Program-made: the position numbers and the translations under genes | Shown: positions 35,884 to 47,879 of the stretch, piece by piece | How the letters are laid out: each line of letters begins with the position of its first letter | Position numbering within the stretch: the first letter of the stretch is position 1 | Notes under the pieces: generated by a model | Databases searched by the model: none | Told to the model about the DNA's origin: nothing | Seen by the model: only the letters and a program-made list of their open reading frames with translations | From: Cryptomeria japonica | Lineage: Eukaryota > Streptophyta > Pinopsida > Cupressales > Cupressaceae | Length of the DNA: 64,000 nt | Assembly: GCF_030272615.1 (NCBI RefSeq) | Contig: NC_081414.1 | Span: 916,183,648-916,247,647, forward strand | Direction: 5' to 3'

Positions 35884-36957
35884 AATAGAAAAAGATAATG
35901 AGTTGTACCAACTGCTGTAGCAGTAAATAGTTCTAGAAGCCCCTAAAATCAAAAAACCACACTTCAAAAAGATCAGCAAACGCCAAGGTAATGTTTGAGG
36001 AATGAGTACCAATCCTGGATGCCACCCAAATAACTCCAAACATCCAACAGCCAGCCTTGGAATGGTACGGCCAGCTTGGTGCAACAATAAGACTCTGAAA
36101 TTCTTCCTTAAATCTCCCCAAATCTGCTCAAACAAATCAGAAGTAATCTGCAATAAGCTCTGAAACCTGTAATGCAAGTCACCACAAAGCCCAACTAAGT
36201 CCCCTATATGGAAACTCCAAGAAATCTTCCAGACTATGTCTTCCAACAGCATAGAAGATGTTGATCGTAAAGGTTTTTCGTCCCTACAAACCAAGAAGAA
36301 GCAGCTGCTCCAAAAAACAAACAATATCAACCAAGCATGAATACAAAATGAGTCTCCAAAACCCTTTTTAATATTTTATTCTTTTCTCAAGATGGGGGTT
36401 CACTTTTGCCCTAAAACCCATGCTCAAGTGTGGGAAAATAATATTTGAATTTTATGAATATTCATCTCCTCATGGCTCCTCATTTGAATTTTATTAATAT
36501 TTATCTCCTTATGTCTCCCAAGTTTGGCATCTTCTCGTGTTCCTTCATGGACCTTTTTAACAACATTACTTTATAATATTTTAATAACATAAGTTAAATG
36601 TTAACTTTAATACCTTACGTTATTAAAATAAATACACTGAACCATAAAAAATATCAATTTATCATCATCAAACACCGCCACTAGCACTGCTAAAAATAGT
36701 AAGGTTGATAGTGGCTCTACATGAGGCCCCAACCCGACTTACTAAAAATAGTAAGTGTTAGAAACTCACCAAATAAACTCTTGAAAGAAGCATCAAGCTC
36801 AAGGAGTCTATCAAAACCCAACTGGACTAGAAGATACTACTCCAAGTTTGGATAAACCACTTCCAAAGTCCCTTAATCAACACACATTAGCCTACAGGAA
36901 CTCCAATAGATAGGCTAACAGTTTTCCAAGTCAACTGGTTAGGAAGGGGACATTGCA
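35884..36957 (-). mobile_element. LTR family B, truncated copy B1
   Basis: On the minus strand it starts TGCAATGTCCCC (36,957). It shares with B2 (41,175-42,686) the words TTACTATTTTTAGTAAG, TTAGCCTAT and GTAGGCTAATG, in the same order. The distal end is lost at the junction with L1 near 35,884. The 151-codon frame at 35,875-36,330 (minus) has no recognised domain and I do not treat it as a gene. Confidence 0.6.
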
Positions 36958-37702
36958 TTGCTACCTTATATTCTCCTTCAATGGGCGATAATGCAACCGT
37001 GTTTTGTAGCTTGCTCTAACAAGAAATTACTCCTACTTTCTTGTATCAACTGATCTAGTCCAATCAAAATAAATATACCTATCAACATGAAGTCAACAGA
37101 TTGCTCATATAGAATGCCAATGTCAAGGGATCCTTTGACATGTTGCAAGACTCATTTTTTAGCTCTCCAATGTTCCTCTTGAGATTTAGACATGAAACAA
37201 GGTAGACAACCTATTTTAAAACATAGATCTAGTCTTAGTATTAGTAAGATAAATCAAACTACCAACCAATTATTAAAACATTGTTGCACTACCCAATGAT
37301 GAAACAATGTTGGTTGGGAGCTTGATCCCAACTTCCATAGGCGTAGATGTAGGATTACATCCAGTCATTCAAAATTTTGTTAAAAGCAATTTGGCATACT
37401 TAGTTTTTGATACAAAGATCTTATGATCAGTTTGCCAAAATTCTACACCTAAACAATATTGAATCAGACCTGATTTTGTCATTTCAAAAGAAAAACATAT
37501 ATCATGTTTCATTTGTTCAATTAAAATAGGACTACTTCCAATGATGGCAAGATCATCAACATAGACAATTAAGATCACTATGTTGCCACCATTGATTTTG
37601 ACACAATGAGTGGATTCAAAATAGGTTTTTTTGAAACCAAAATCTTTCAGATATTGATCAATTTTAAAGTACTAGGCTCGAGGAGCATGCTTAATTCTAT
37701 TC
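36958..37702 (-). pseudogene. Copia reverse transcriptase-RNase H fragment
   Basis: The minus strand encodes the second half of a Copia reverse transcriptase. The catalytic YVDDLAIIGS (about 37,535-37,565) is followed by the connecting region (LIQYCLGVEF, SKTKYAKLLL, NPTSTPME), then LIYLTNTKT and, in shifted frames, the start of RNase H. Stops and shifts make it dead. It is cut on the right by L2 (37,703) and on the left by B1 (36,957). It would have copied element RNA into DNA. Confidence 0.85.
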
Positions 37703-37971
37703 TGTTGTGCGAATCGCACACCCATCCCCATCTTGGCCAGGGACCCCCCAGTTTGTGCCTTTCTGTCCTTGTGGAAGAGGAAGGGGATATGAAGCTATCA
37801 AGTGCCGCTAAAACCAAATTCGGCCTCTAGGGCCATATTGCGAACTTAAAACTCCCAATTCTCGCAAAGTCACCTAAATGTGATGAAAGAGTTAAAGCCT
37901 GCAATGACGTTGAAATGCTGATTTTCGCCAAGGGATACAAAGGAGATAAAGAATGCAAAGTGTCAAAAAAC

Positions 37972-38225
37972 TGACAAAACTCCTTCAAATCCTGAAATTC
38001 GCACTAAGGGGGTAAATTACATGAGTTTCTAAAAATTGGCAAAATGGGTAAAATCCCCGAAAATCGCCAGTATTGGAGAAAATACAAGAGGTAAACCCTG
38101 ACAAAACTCCTTCAAATCCCGAAATTCGCACTAAAGGGGGAAATTACATGAGTTTCTAAAAATTGGCAAAATGGGTGAAATCCCTGAAATTCGCCAGTAT
38201 TGGATAAAATACAAGAGGTAAAACT
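37972..38225 (+). repeat. 127-bp tandem duplication in L2
   Basis: TGACAAAACTCCTTCAAATC opens units at 37,972 and 38,099. Both end in ATACAAGAGGTAAA. Confidence 0.9.
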
Positions 38226-38356
38226 TGACAAACTCCTCCCATTCACCAAAAATCGCACAATGAGGGACAAATGATAGTTGAAAAGTTTTTAAAATTTGCA
38301 AAAACCCCCTCAAAATGCCGAAAATCGCATTTTAGAGGGTAAAAGTGCGAAAGGGA

Positions 38357-38870
38357 AAGAAGTTTGCAAAACACCCCAAAATCCAGAAGTTTGCAAAACA
38401 CCCCAAAATCCCGAAGTTTGCAAAACACTCCAAAATCCTGAAGTTTGCAAAAGTGCCCAAAATCCCGAAGTTTGCAAAACACTCCAAAATCCTGAAGTTT
38501 GCAAAAGTGCCCAAAATCTTGAAGTTTCCAAAACATTCCAAAATCCCGAAGTTTGCAAAACACTCCAAAATCTCGAAGTTTGCAAAACACCCCAAAATCC
38601 CAAAGTTTGCAAAAATACCGAGGTTTGCAAAACACTCCAAAATCCCAAAGTTTGCAAAACACCCCAAAATCACGAAGTTTGCAGAACACTCCAAAATCCC
38701 CAAGTTTGCAAAACACTCCAAAATCCCAAAGTTTGCAAAACACTCCAAAATCCCTAAGTTTGCAAAAGTGCCCAAAATCCCGAAGTTTGCAAAACACTCC
38801 AAAATCCTGAAGTTTGCAAAACACCCCAAAATCCCGAAGTTTGCAAAAGTGCTCAAAATCCCGAAATTCA
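38357..38870 (+). repeat. 27-bp minisatellite in L2, about 19 units
   Basis: The unit is close to GAAGTTTGCAAAACACTCC followed by AAAATCCC. Because 27 is a multiple of 3, several frames stay open on both strands: 228 codons at 38,243-38,929 on the minus strand, 180 at 38,332-38,874 on the minus strand, and 179 at 38,345-38,884 on the plus strand. These are repeat artefacts encoding 9-residue repeats. Confidence 0.95.
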
Positions 38871-39035
38871 CCATAAAGGGGTGAAAATGTCAAAGTTTTT
38901 AAAGTTTGCAAAAGTGCCCAAAATCCCAAAATTCACCATAAAGGGGTGAAAATGTCAAAGTTTTTAAAACTTGCAAAAGTGCCCAAAATCCCGAAATTCG
39001 CCATAAAGGGGCGAAAATGTTAAAGTTTTAAAAAC
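38860..39035 (+). repeat. ~66-bp tandem repeat in L2, about 2.7 units
   Basis: Units contain CCATAAAGGGG.GAAAATGT, AAAGTTTT and TTGCAAAAGTGCCCAAAATC. They continue directly from the 27-bp array and reuse its core words, so they probably grew out of it. Confidence 0.85.
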
Positions 39036-39338
39036 CTTGCAATTGCTCTCAAACCCCCCGAAAATGTGAAAATAAAATAGTAAGGTGTTAACTTAAAGTT
39101 TGTGGAAGTGCCATTTAGGTCGAATTTCGAAAACGTCTATGTATGAACTTTTAAAAAAAAAACTTTTCAAACGCCTCTCTTGCCCGAAATTGCCAAGAAC
39201 AACTAAATTCGCGGAAGGAGTAAAAGCATTAAAACTTGGGAAATTTTCAAATCACCCTCCAGGCGTTAAATTTAATGTTTGTTAAATTAATTTTAATTTT
39301 TCAAATTAATTTATTAAAATGGGATTAATGGTTTGCAG

Positions 39339-39605
39339 GTCGCAGGACGCCATCTCAGAGAACCAGGCGAAGGCCTAAAAATGCAAATCGAAGAGGGATC
39401 GCAACCAAGGCCAAGCGCTAGAAGCTGGAGGAGAAAAGATGCAATGCAGGATCAAAGCGATGAAGCATTGGGAAGCATGCCACCCGGGCAACAAGTTAAA
39501 GTTCACCACCAAAAACCGAAGAACACTCCGAATGCAACAATCATGCATTCTCAGGAAAAGTACACAGCTGGATTTAACTCCAGAAGTTCAGTTTTTAAAA
39601 ACTGA
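39339..39605 (+). other. Exon-like open segment after acceptor site in L2
   Basis: After GGTTTGCAG (ending at 39,338) a frame stays open to TGA at 39,603. The product would be basic and glutamine-rich (ARSWRRKDAMQDQ) with no recognised domain. Its position matches the segments after acceptor-like sites in L1, L3, L4 and L5. I infer an exon of an LTR-internal transcript, with low certainty. Confidence 0.3.
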
Positions 39606-39838
39606 AACTGTTTTATTATAAAACTGCCTGTGGGTCCCACGCAAGATATTTTTGTGGACAGTTATGTCCAACTGCCAAATTGACCGAATTAAAACCAAAT
39701 AGTGGCAGGTAGTTGGAATTGTGGTTGGTTGGATAACTAAGAATTGATTGGGCATGGGTTAAGGCTGCCAGCTTTTGGATGGCAGGTTGCAACCCTTGGA
39801 TGCAATCAATCCTAGCCTCTGATTCAATATTGTAAAAA

Positions 39839-39849
39839 CTATAAAAGGC
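39839..39849 (+). promoter_or_regulatory. LTR promoter TATA box of L2
   Basis: CTATAAAAGGC is followed by CTTTTGTAAAG about 17 bp on. The same pairing is seen in the other L copies. Confidence 0.6.
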
Positions 39850-40659
39850 AGAGGCCTTTCTTTTGTAAAGAGTTAGATGGTTAGATAGTTAGATAGTTAG
39901 ACTCTGGTGAGAGAGTTAGATTTTAGAAGTTAGAATAGGTTAGATCTTAGCAGTAGCATAGGGATGCTGCAGAAATTGTTGTAATAGGCAACTGAAATCA
40001 ATATATAGACATTGATTTGGTGTTTATTGTCTTGTTTTCATCCTGTTTGCATGGTTTTTTTCAGCATTTTAGATAGATCTTTCTATTTTGGGTGTGCAGG
40101 TATTTGATAGATTCAGGCTCATACCATTGAGGATATACTGATTGTGTAAACTTTTGTATGGTTAACCTGAGCCTTTGATTGTGCTTAGTTCAATTGCAGG
40201 TGTCCGTCTAAGCTGCACCAGAATTGGGTGCTTAGCCGTGCATTTGTAGTCTGAAAATCTTCCAAGTCCCCCTAAAGATTGCATCGTTCCTGCAAGGTTG
40301 TGAGCTATTCTGGCCAAGCAGGAATTGGTTATGTTGAATCCGTCTACCCGCATACCCGTGTTGTTAGTTTTAGATCTCCTATCCCTTCCCTTTTGATTTT
40401 ATTTCGTAGTCTGAGAATCACAACAGGCCAGCTTGTTGCAAAACGTAAGACCCCTTGTGCCCCCAACAAATCACATCAATCACTAAGTAATCCCGCCGTC
40501 AAGACCTGACAATCAAAACCTTGAGGTCATCCCCTTTTATCAACAAAACCAGCATTAGGGATTTCCTTATCTCAAGAGAGGATAGGACACTCAGCGAGTA
40601 CATTCTATTCTGCGTTGGCCGGATGGAGTCATAGCAATGCGATTTCAGACACGTCAACA

Positions 40660-41169
40660 AAATTGGCGCTAGAAGGAGGGCTGGTATGATGAATGTCTAA
40701 ACAGCTAAATCCAGATCATATCAATCTATATTTTCGAGGAGTAACATTTATAGCTTTTTTTACCCTCCTCCGTGCGCAACAGAATTGGCGCTAGAAGGAG
40801 GGCCCTTGTCAAGATCCAAGCACCAAGTTGAGTCCATTGGGACCTTTTAAATGCTATACTTGGGATATGCAAGATCCTTGTTAAACCAGAAAAGCCAAAA
40901 ACTCAGAAAACCAAAAAATACCAAAAATATTTCTGAGTCAGTATGTTGAGTCAATCGCTTCATGAAGGCTGTTTGCAGTCCGAAATTTTTCAGATCCACC
41001 AGAGGTTGAGTCTGCAACTATATCCCAAGCGTTTGTTCGTATTTGCATCTGCAGCTCACTGCAGGATTCATGACACCACAACGCACGATGAACTGAATTG
41101 TGCAGGGTCTACAGAGTTCCTCCGTACTGCTCCCGCTTGGTTCCTCTATCGGCAGCCTTCTTTCTGACC
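40660..41169 (+). other. Start of internal region after L2, with duplicated primer-binding site
   Basis: TGGCGCTAGAAGGAGGG at 40,664-40,680, five bases after the LTR end, is the likely primer-binding site. The same word recurs at 40,786-40,802, again preceded by a CAACA (GCGCAACAGAAT). TGGCGC openings are usual for plant Tat/Athila Gypsy elements. About 370 bp of untranslated leader follow before the B2 solo LTR. No gag for this element was recognised. Confidence 0.55.
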
Positions 41170-41174
41170 ACCGG

Positions 41175-42686
41175 TGTAATATCCCTTGCTAAATCTGATT
41201 GAAAATTTATGATTTAAATGCTCAAGGAATATCGTCAAACACTGGTCATGAAACCTCTAATTCGCTATCATTTGTTTCAGACTGAGTTTGCTTGCTTGAA
41301 ATGGTTTCAAATGCTTGTAAATTATCGCTACAATGTCTAAGCAAAGAACTAGATGCAAATGCAACTTCTTTTGGTCTTTTCAAATGCATGCATAAGGAAT
41401 TCTACATGTAAATGTGCACCTACAGCCAACTATCATTTTCACAAACATTTGGTGTGCATCCTAGTTAACCAAAAATTCACTTGCAGCAGATTGTCATTAT
41501 CACAAACACTCATCATACATACATACATAATTCTGATAACAATAGCTTTTAGTTCTTATCACTACTAATGCAGAACACATGCAATATAATGAACCTGGGA
41601 ATGATGTAGCAGCAGCTAAATACTGATTCAATTCTCCTTGTATTGCTTCCCGTAGGCCTTCCAACACTGTGCTAGCCCTTCTTGAAACCCCTCAACCTCA
41701 TACAAATTATTTCAGAATTTTTTATCCTTCTTTTTCCAAAAATCGAACTAACCCTAGATAGTACAGCTGGGTAAAGAGTATGGCTGGGCTGAGAAGTAAT
41801 CATATGGCCTGCAGCAGCTGTAAATGATGACAAATTCTCCTTTTTTGAATCTGCCAATGTGTCAATTCTTTCTTCTTCTCCAATCAATGTAAATTTGAAG
41901 AAATCCCTTGAAATTTAAGCACAATTAGGACTCCAGTGTGAAGCCCTCCTATATACCTAATTCAGAAGATATTCCACTTCCTCAAATGGTCGCACAATGA
42001 AGATTGATCGTTCTCCAATGGCAGATTGCATGCTGAAAACCCTGGCTTTCACTTGCAAAGAGAAATTCATAAAGACAAAATGCAATAATAATACCTTAGT
42101 TTGATTTACCAAGCAATTTATATATTCTCCATGAAGGGGGTCAAATTTCTCCTAAAAAGCACAATTTTAACTCATTAAACATCTTTAATGTTGGCATAAT
42201 AACTTAATTTCATCCCCTTGGCCTAGGCACATCACTTAAATAATCAATTGGCCCCTATTTATTGTTGCAAGACCCCTTCTTTATAAAATATTAATAACTT
42301 TATAATAAAACATTAAATGCCTTATTATAATTAATTATTAATAAAGTGTTCACTTTATTAATAATTAAATAATCATAACTCCCCAAATAATCATTATTTC
42401 TCAATTTTGTCTGCACCCAGAAGTTAACCATTTTATCCTCTGTACGTGCAACTGCCTTACTAAAAATAAAAAGGGTCCCCCTCTATGTAACTTTGTCTTA
42501 CTAGAAATTGTAAGTAATGCATACGGAGTCCTGGAGACCTCAAACGAAAGCCAAAACTTCTAACCATTGAACACTGGAGATGATACAAGCCTCAAAAGAC
42601 CCTCTAACCATCCTCATTAGCCTACGAGGGTCAGAATAATAGGCTAATCATCCAAAATCCATGTCTGTTAAAATGGGGACATTACA
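41175..42686 (-). mobile_element. LTR family B, solo copy B2
   Basis: The termini are TGTAATATCCC (left) and GGGGACATTACA (right), long inverted ends. Flanking 5-mers ACCGG (41,170-41,174) and ATCGG (42,687-42,691) form a 4-of-5 target-site duplication. Orientation is taken from B3, where a polypurine tract precedes TATAATGTCCC on the minus strand. No internal genes are present, so it is a solo LTR inserted into the leader downstream of L2. Confidence 0.7.
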
Positions 42687-42691
42687 ATCGG

Positions 42692-43842
42692 CGCCGGTTG
42701 CTTCTCCCGCCAGTCACTACTAATCTGGCTTTCACCAACTATTCCTCCTTCACCGGCTCCACCGCCCGAGCCATTCCTTCACCTCTACCACCCGCGCTTT
42801 ACTTCTCGTGCTTCCCACCGTAACCTCTTGCCCCACTGACATCGTCTGAGATCCATGAGCGCCACTTGGCGACCTTCCTAGGTGTGCCACGCGGCTGCCA
42901 TCTACTCACCGACATCCACTACAGCACCATGCAAATCCACATCAATGGTCGAGTGGTATGTTTGTATTTGCCCACAAACTGCCACATGGCATATCCGGAT
43001 CAGTCCACGCATCATCCAGTCAACATATGGTGCCCCATGTAATTGACCATGTGTCTACCCATTCAGCTGTCCATGCAAGCCATCAGTACAAACACGTCAT
43101 CGTACGGATCCAATCAAATTCTGCCACATGTCAAATCCGTACGGCCATGCAGGGGGGGTGAATTTTTGTGACGGCTAGACGGTCATCAAATTTAATCCAA
43201 TGAATTGCTAACGTCAGCACTTTTTGAAAAAAATTTGACCCCTCACCATTTGAGTTATTTATTTTGCAGCCCAAATTTGAAGGCTCATAACTTGGTCATT
43301 TTGAGGCCTTTTTCAGTGCATTTTCTTTCATTTGGGCTAATTTTTCGTCCTCTTCGTAGTGGTGTGGTTATTTTTTGATTTTGGTGGACAAATTTTTCAA
43401 AATTTCTAGTGTTTCACAACTGTACCTATCCAATCCTCAATTTTGCAATTTCAAAGGCTTCGTTCGGGCTCATATGACCTTTGTAGGTGCCTTTTTTTTT
43501 TAAAGTGCATATTTTTCGCCTACTTTCACATGGTGCTATCAATTTTTCACCAAACTGAGTAGAAATTGTACTTTCAGAATTTGGTCATTTTTGGTCTATT
43601 TGAAAATTGTAATTTGCTTGGATCTTAGTTTAGATCTCTTGCATTATTGGTTTGAGTCTCTTATAGCCTATTTGAGGCAATTGTAAAGTTGAAATCAGAA
43701 GTCCACTTTGCCATTTTTTGCAAGTGGCCCATTGTACACGTACTAAGTATAAAGTGCCAAATCGTCATTTTTGGGCGAGGGGGGAGGGGTGGGGTTGTGT
43801 GATTGTGCCTCTCTTTTCCTTGTTCTCTTTCATTGTGTTGCT
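42692..43842 (+). other. Leader-like sequence before Copia gag
   Basis: There is no recognised protein. 42,692-43,160 is comparatively GC-rich and has repeated CCACATG and CCGTACGG words. 43,200-43,800 is T-rich leader with TTTGAGG and CATTTTC words. No copy of the Copia LTR start (TGTTGGTATAAATT) is found here, so the Copia 5' LTR seems to be missing. Confidence 0.35.
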
Positions 43843-46800
43843 ATGGGTTCTCCTAAATTTCCATTTTTTACTCCATATTACTATGCTTCATGGAAAATTG
43901 ATGTATGGAGTAAGCTAATGGAAAAAGGATTAACTCACTATATTGATGGAACTATAACTGCTCCAACCGATCCTAATGCTCACATGGAATGGCTCACTAA
44001 AAACATTATGGCTCTTGGAATTTCAAGGAAGTATGTGTCAAAGGATCTCATTTTTCACATTGAAAAGTGTAAAAGAAATAAAGGATGCATGGGATGTCTC
44101 GGGAAAATTGTATGGCCAAATTGATAATGATCTTACGATGTTGGATCCCAAGAACTTTGATACAATCCAAGACTATGTCACTAAGGCAAATGAGCTATGA
44201 GCGTAGCTTAAGGATTGTGGCATTGATAAGAAGGATGCACAGTTGGTCTACAACTTGTTGGGAATGCTTCCATCAGAATATGCAGCATTTGTTTCTAGCT
44301 TCCAAACCCATCACTTGACAGTGGGTAGTTCTTTCATTATGCCTTCATTTGATGTATTCACAGAGATGTTGATGTTGGAGCAGTCAAAGTTGTTGAGCAT
44401 GGGGATTCTCAAGCCTTCCAAGTCCAAGGCTTTGGTGGCTATTCAAGGGAATCAAGGCAAAGGTTCCAACAAGAAGCAGAAGTTGTTCAAGCCAAAGACA
44501 CGGCAAGATAAAGGACAATCATCCTCTCCACAACAAGGCAATTCTTCCTCTTCCAAGAAGGGGTATACACCTAAGAAGGAGCAACCACCTTGTGCCTATT
44601 ACAAGAAAAGTGGTCATGATGAGAATCCTCCCACACAAAGCAGATTGATGAGTTGATCAACATCATTAAGAAGAACAACATCAATTTGCCATCCGCTTAC
44701 AAGAAGGAATCATCTCCTTCCACTTCCTCGCAGTCAAAGGGAAAAAGGGCAAGCATTTGTGGCTAATGCAAGTTCTTCACAGCAATGGATACTTGACTCG
44801 GGTGCCTCTTATCATATGGGTTCTACAAAGGAGCAATTTTCTTCATTGGAGCCATCCAAGGTACCCACATTTTCATTGGTGATGACACACAAGTTGAGGT
44901 TGAAGGGAAAGGTTCGATGGCAATGGATAATGGATCTTTTGAGAATGTTCTTTATGTTCCAAATTTGACTACCAATCCTCTCTCTATCTACCAAACCACT
45001 AACTATGGGAATGAGAAGAAAGTTGAGTTCACACTTGATTCCGTTGTGGTAAAAGAACTTGAGAATGATGCCTTGGTAGCAGTGGGTCAAGCCAATCACA
45101 ATTCACGGCTTTATTCTTTCTCCCACTTTGTGCCTAGATCTCTTTCCATGGCCTTGCTCACTCATTCAAATTTAGAAAGTAAGCTATGGCATGAGCAGTT
45201 TGGTCACCTCAACTACCGCTATCTTCAGTAGCTTAGCTCTAAGGGCATGGTCACAGGTCTATCTCAAATCAGTTTTTCAGAGGGTGTATGTTTAGGGTGT
45301 TCCATGGGCAAGCATCCTAAAGAGAAGTTTGATAAGGGGAAATCTTAAAGAGCTTTGGAAGTTCTTCAACTTGTTCACAGTGATGTAGCAAGTCCATTTC
45401 CATCACCTTCATTTAGCAAGGCCTGCTATGTCCTCGCCTTAATTGATGACTGCTCCCACTTCACTTGGGTCTACTTTCTTGTTCACAAGTGTGAAGTGTT
45501 TGACAGATTCCTAGCCTTCAAGGCTCATGTTGAGAAGCAATTAGGGAAGTTAGTCAAGATCCTTTGCACAGATAATGGAAGGGAATATGTGAACAGTAGA
45601 CTTGAGGAATATTGTACTCTAGAGGGGATTGATCTTCAGCCTTCAATTGCCTACACTCCACAGTAGAATGGAGTTGCAAAAAGGAAGAATAGAACTCTCA
45701 AGGAGATGGCTAGTTGTATGATTCATGCTCATTCTCTTCGACCAGCCTTTTGGGCAAAGGCTATCAGTTGTGCCACACACATCCAAAATCGGGTTCCCCA
45801 CAAAGCTTTGAAGGGCATCACTATTTTTGAGGCTTGGGTTGGTAGAAAACCAATTGTGAGACATTTCAAAGTCTTTGGGTGTCCAACATGGGCTCGCATT
45901 CCTCTGCATAAACGCGAGGCCTTGGAACCTCAGAGTAGGCCTTGCATATTTGTTGGGTATCTCGAGGGTGTTAAGGGATATCGACTTATAAATCTAGAGA
46001 CACATGAGGTGTTAAGGCATATCGACTTATGGATCCAGAGACACATAAGGTGTTTATTGAGAGGAGTGTTCACTTTGATTAAATCTCTTCTAGCTTAGCC
46101 TCACTTCCTCCTCCACCTTCTTCCATTGTGGATGATGATACTCCCTCAACTCCGACTTGCAAGGTTACACCTCCACAAAGTCCACTTGCACTTGAGGAGC
46201 CTCGTCCTCCATCTCCACCTAGACCTCGTTGGGCTCGATAGAAACTTGAGTCAACGGGTTCTCTTGTTGGGGATCCTTCAAACACATGGAGGACTCGATC
46301 ACAACATCAAGAGCTTCCACATGCTTACATTGCTATCGCTTCCGATCCACAGACATTTCAGGAAGCATCAAAGGTTCCCGAGTGGGACCTGGCTATGGAG
46401 GAAGAATATAGTTTCTTGATGAGGAACAACACATGAGAATTAGTCCCTCTCCCTATGGGGAGAAAGATGGTTCGAAGTAAGTGGATCTATGGGACCAAGT
46501 TTGCAGCAGATGGTAGTGTGGATAAGTATAAGGATAGGCTTGTTGCAAAAGGTTTCTCACAGGTTCCAAGTGTTGACTATACTTCAACCTTTACACCCGT
46601 AGCCAAGATGAACTCCATTCGCTTGACACTTGCTATTGCCATAACTAATGGTTAGAGTGTACATTAGATGGATGTGAAGAGTGTCTTTCTTCATGGGGAT
46701 CTTGAAGAGGAGATTTACATGGAGCACCCATAGGGATTCGTTCAAGATTCTTCATTGGTTTGCCAATTGAGGAAATCTATCTATGGCCTCAAGCAGGCCC

Positions 46801-47879
46801 GTAGGGCTTGGTATGCCAAGATGGATTCCTTTCTTCTCTCCACAGGGTTCACTAGGTGTCATTCTGACCCCGAATGTCTACATTTTGCGACAAGATGACT
46901 CTCACTTGATACTTGTGCTCTATGTTGATGACTTGATCATTACAAGGAGTACCTCATCCATCATTAGCAATGTCAAATCTGCTTTGCATGATAGATTTGC
47001 CATGACTGACTTGGGCCTTTTGCACTACTTTCTCGCGATAGAGATTTCACAGTCACCTTTCGGGATTACACTTTTGCAGCCCAAGTATGCTCTTGATATT
47101 CTTGCACGGTTCCACATGGCTGATTGTAAGTCTGCACCGACTCCCTTTCTTTCAAGAGTCAAGCTTGATGCTAAGTGTTCCACTCCACTTTATGATGCCA
47201 CATTGTATCGTCAACTTATCAGGAGTCTCATCTACTTGACTCACACACACCGTGATATTTCCTTCACAGTTGGCATGGTTTCAGGCTTTATGCAAGAACC
47301 ACATGAGCTTCATTAGATTGCCGCCAAACGCATATTGCACTACATACAGGGTACACATCACTATGGGATTCACTATGTAGTAGGCACAGGACTTCCCTTG
47401 GTTGGTTACACAGATGCAAATTGGGCTATAGTGATCTTGATGATTGTAACTCTACATCAGGTTGCAGCTTTCATCTTGGTTCAGGCCCCATTTGTTGGCA
47501 AAGCAAGACGCATCATGCTATTGCTCTTTCTTCAACTAAGGCTGAGTATCGAGGGGTTGTTAATGCAACGATTGAGGCTATTTTGCTTCAGCGTATTCTC
47601 ACTAAATTTGTGTTCACCACTCCATGGCCTACAGTTCTTCATTGCGACAATCAAAGTGCCATTCAGATCTCGAAGAACCCGGTCCAACATCAGAGGACCA
47701 AACACATTGAGATCCATATGCACTACATCAGGGAGCTGATTCAAGAGGAGGTCATTGATTTGCAGTATTGCCCTATAGCAGAGCAGGTTGCAAATATATT
47801 CACCAAACCCTTCACTCAAAGTAAGTTTCATCAGTTGCAAGCTCTCTTAGGGGTGAGAGATATTTCATCAAGGGGGTGA
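43843..47879 (+). pseudogene. Copia gag-pol polyprotein, decayed
   Basis: The domain order is that of Ty1/Copia. Gag runs from ATG 43,843 (MGSPKFPFFTPYYYASW), with a damaged zinc knuckle near 44,590 (CAYYKKSGHDE, second Cys changed to Tyr). Protease has LDSGAS at about 44,793. The integrase HHCC region is at about 45,190-45,310. The integrase core has LVHSDV and CTDNGREY, but the catalytic Glu is Lys (GVAKRKNR, about 45,670). Reverse transcriptase has YVDD at about 46,922. RNase H has ALSSTKAEYRG, to TGA at 47,877. The intact protein would package, copy and integrate the element. Frameshifts lie near 44,060, 44,640, 44,880, 46,750-46,790 and 47,420. At least ten in-frame stops are present, most at CAG, CGA or TGG positions. 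Confidence 0.93.

Larger units (their letters stand above)
37703..40659 (+). mobile_element. LTR family L, copy L2, followed by primer-binding site
   Basis: It starts TGTTGTGCGAATCGCACA and ends ACGTCAACA. The order is a 127-bp duplication, a 27-bp array, a 66-bp array, an acceptor-like GGTTTGCAG (39,338), a basic open segment, TATA box CTATAAAAGG (39,839), TTTGTAAAG, and the conserved end TCTCAAGAGAGGATAGGA (40,571). Flanks TATTC and AAATT do not match, and a TGGCGC primer site follows, so this is a 5' LTR still attached to internal sequence. No upstream TATA1 is evident. Confidence 0.82.

Noticed and set aside
35875-36330. 151-codon minus-strand frame as a host gene
   Set aside because: It lies in a family B LTR fragment, has no recognised domain and has no splice or promoter context.
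38243-38929. Long open frames on both strands (up to 228 codons)
   Set aside because: They follow from a 27-bp tandem repeat, a multiple of three with no stop in several frames. The predicted proteins are pure 9-residue repeats without a domain.
41175-42686. DNA transposon with TGTAAT terminal inverted repeats
   Set aside because: The 5-bp flanking duplication, TG...CA ends and the same start after a polypurine tract in B3 fit an LTR better.
37703-47879. L2 LTR and the Copia gag-pol as one element
   Set aside because: The Copia 3' LTR begins TGTTGGTATAAATT, unlike L2 (TGTTGTGCGAATCGC), and the L2 primer site is TGGCGC-type. They are separate elements.
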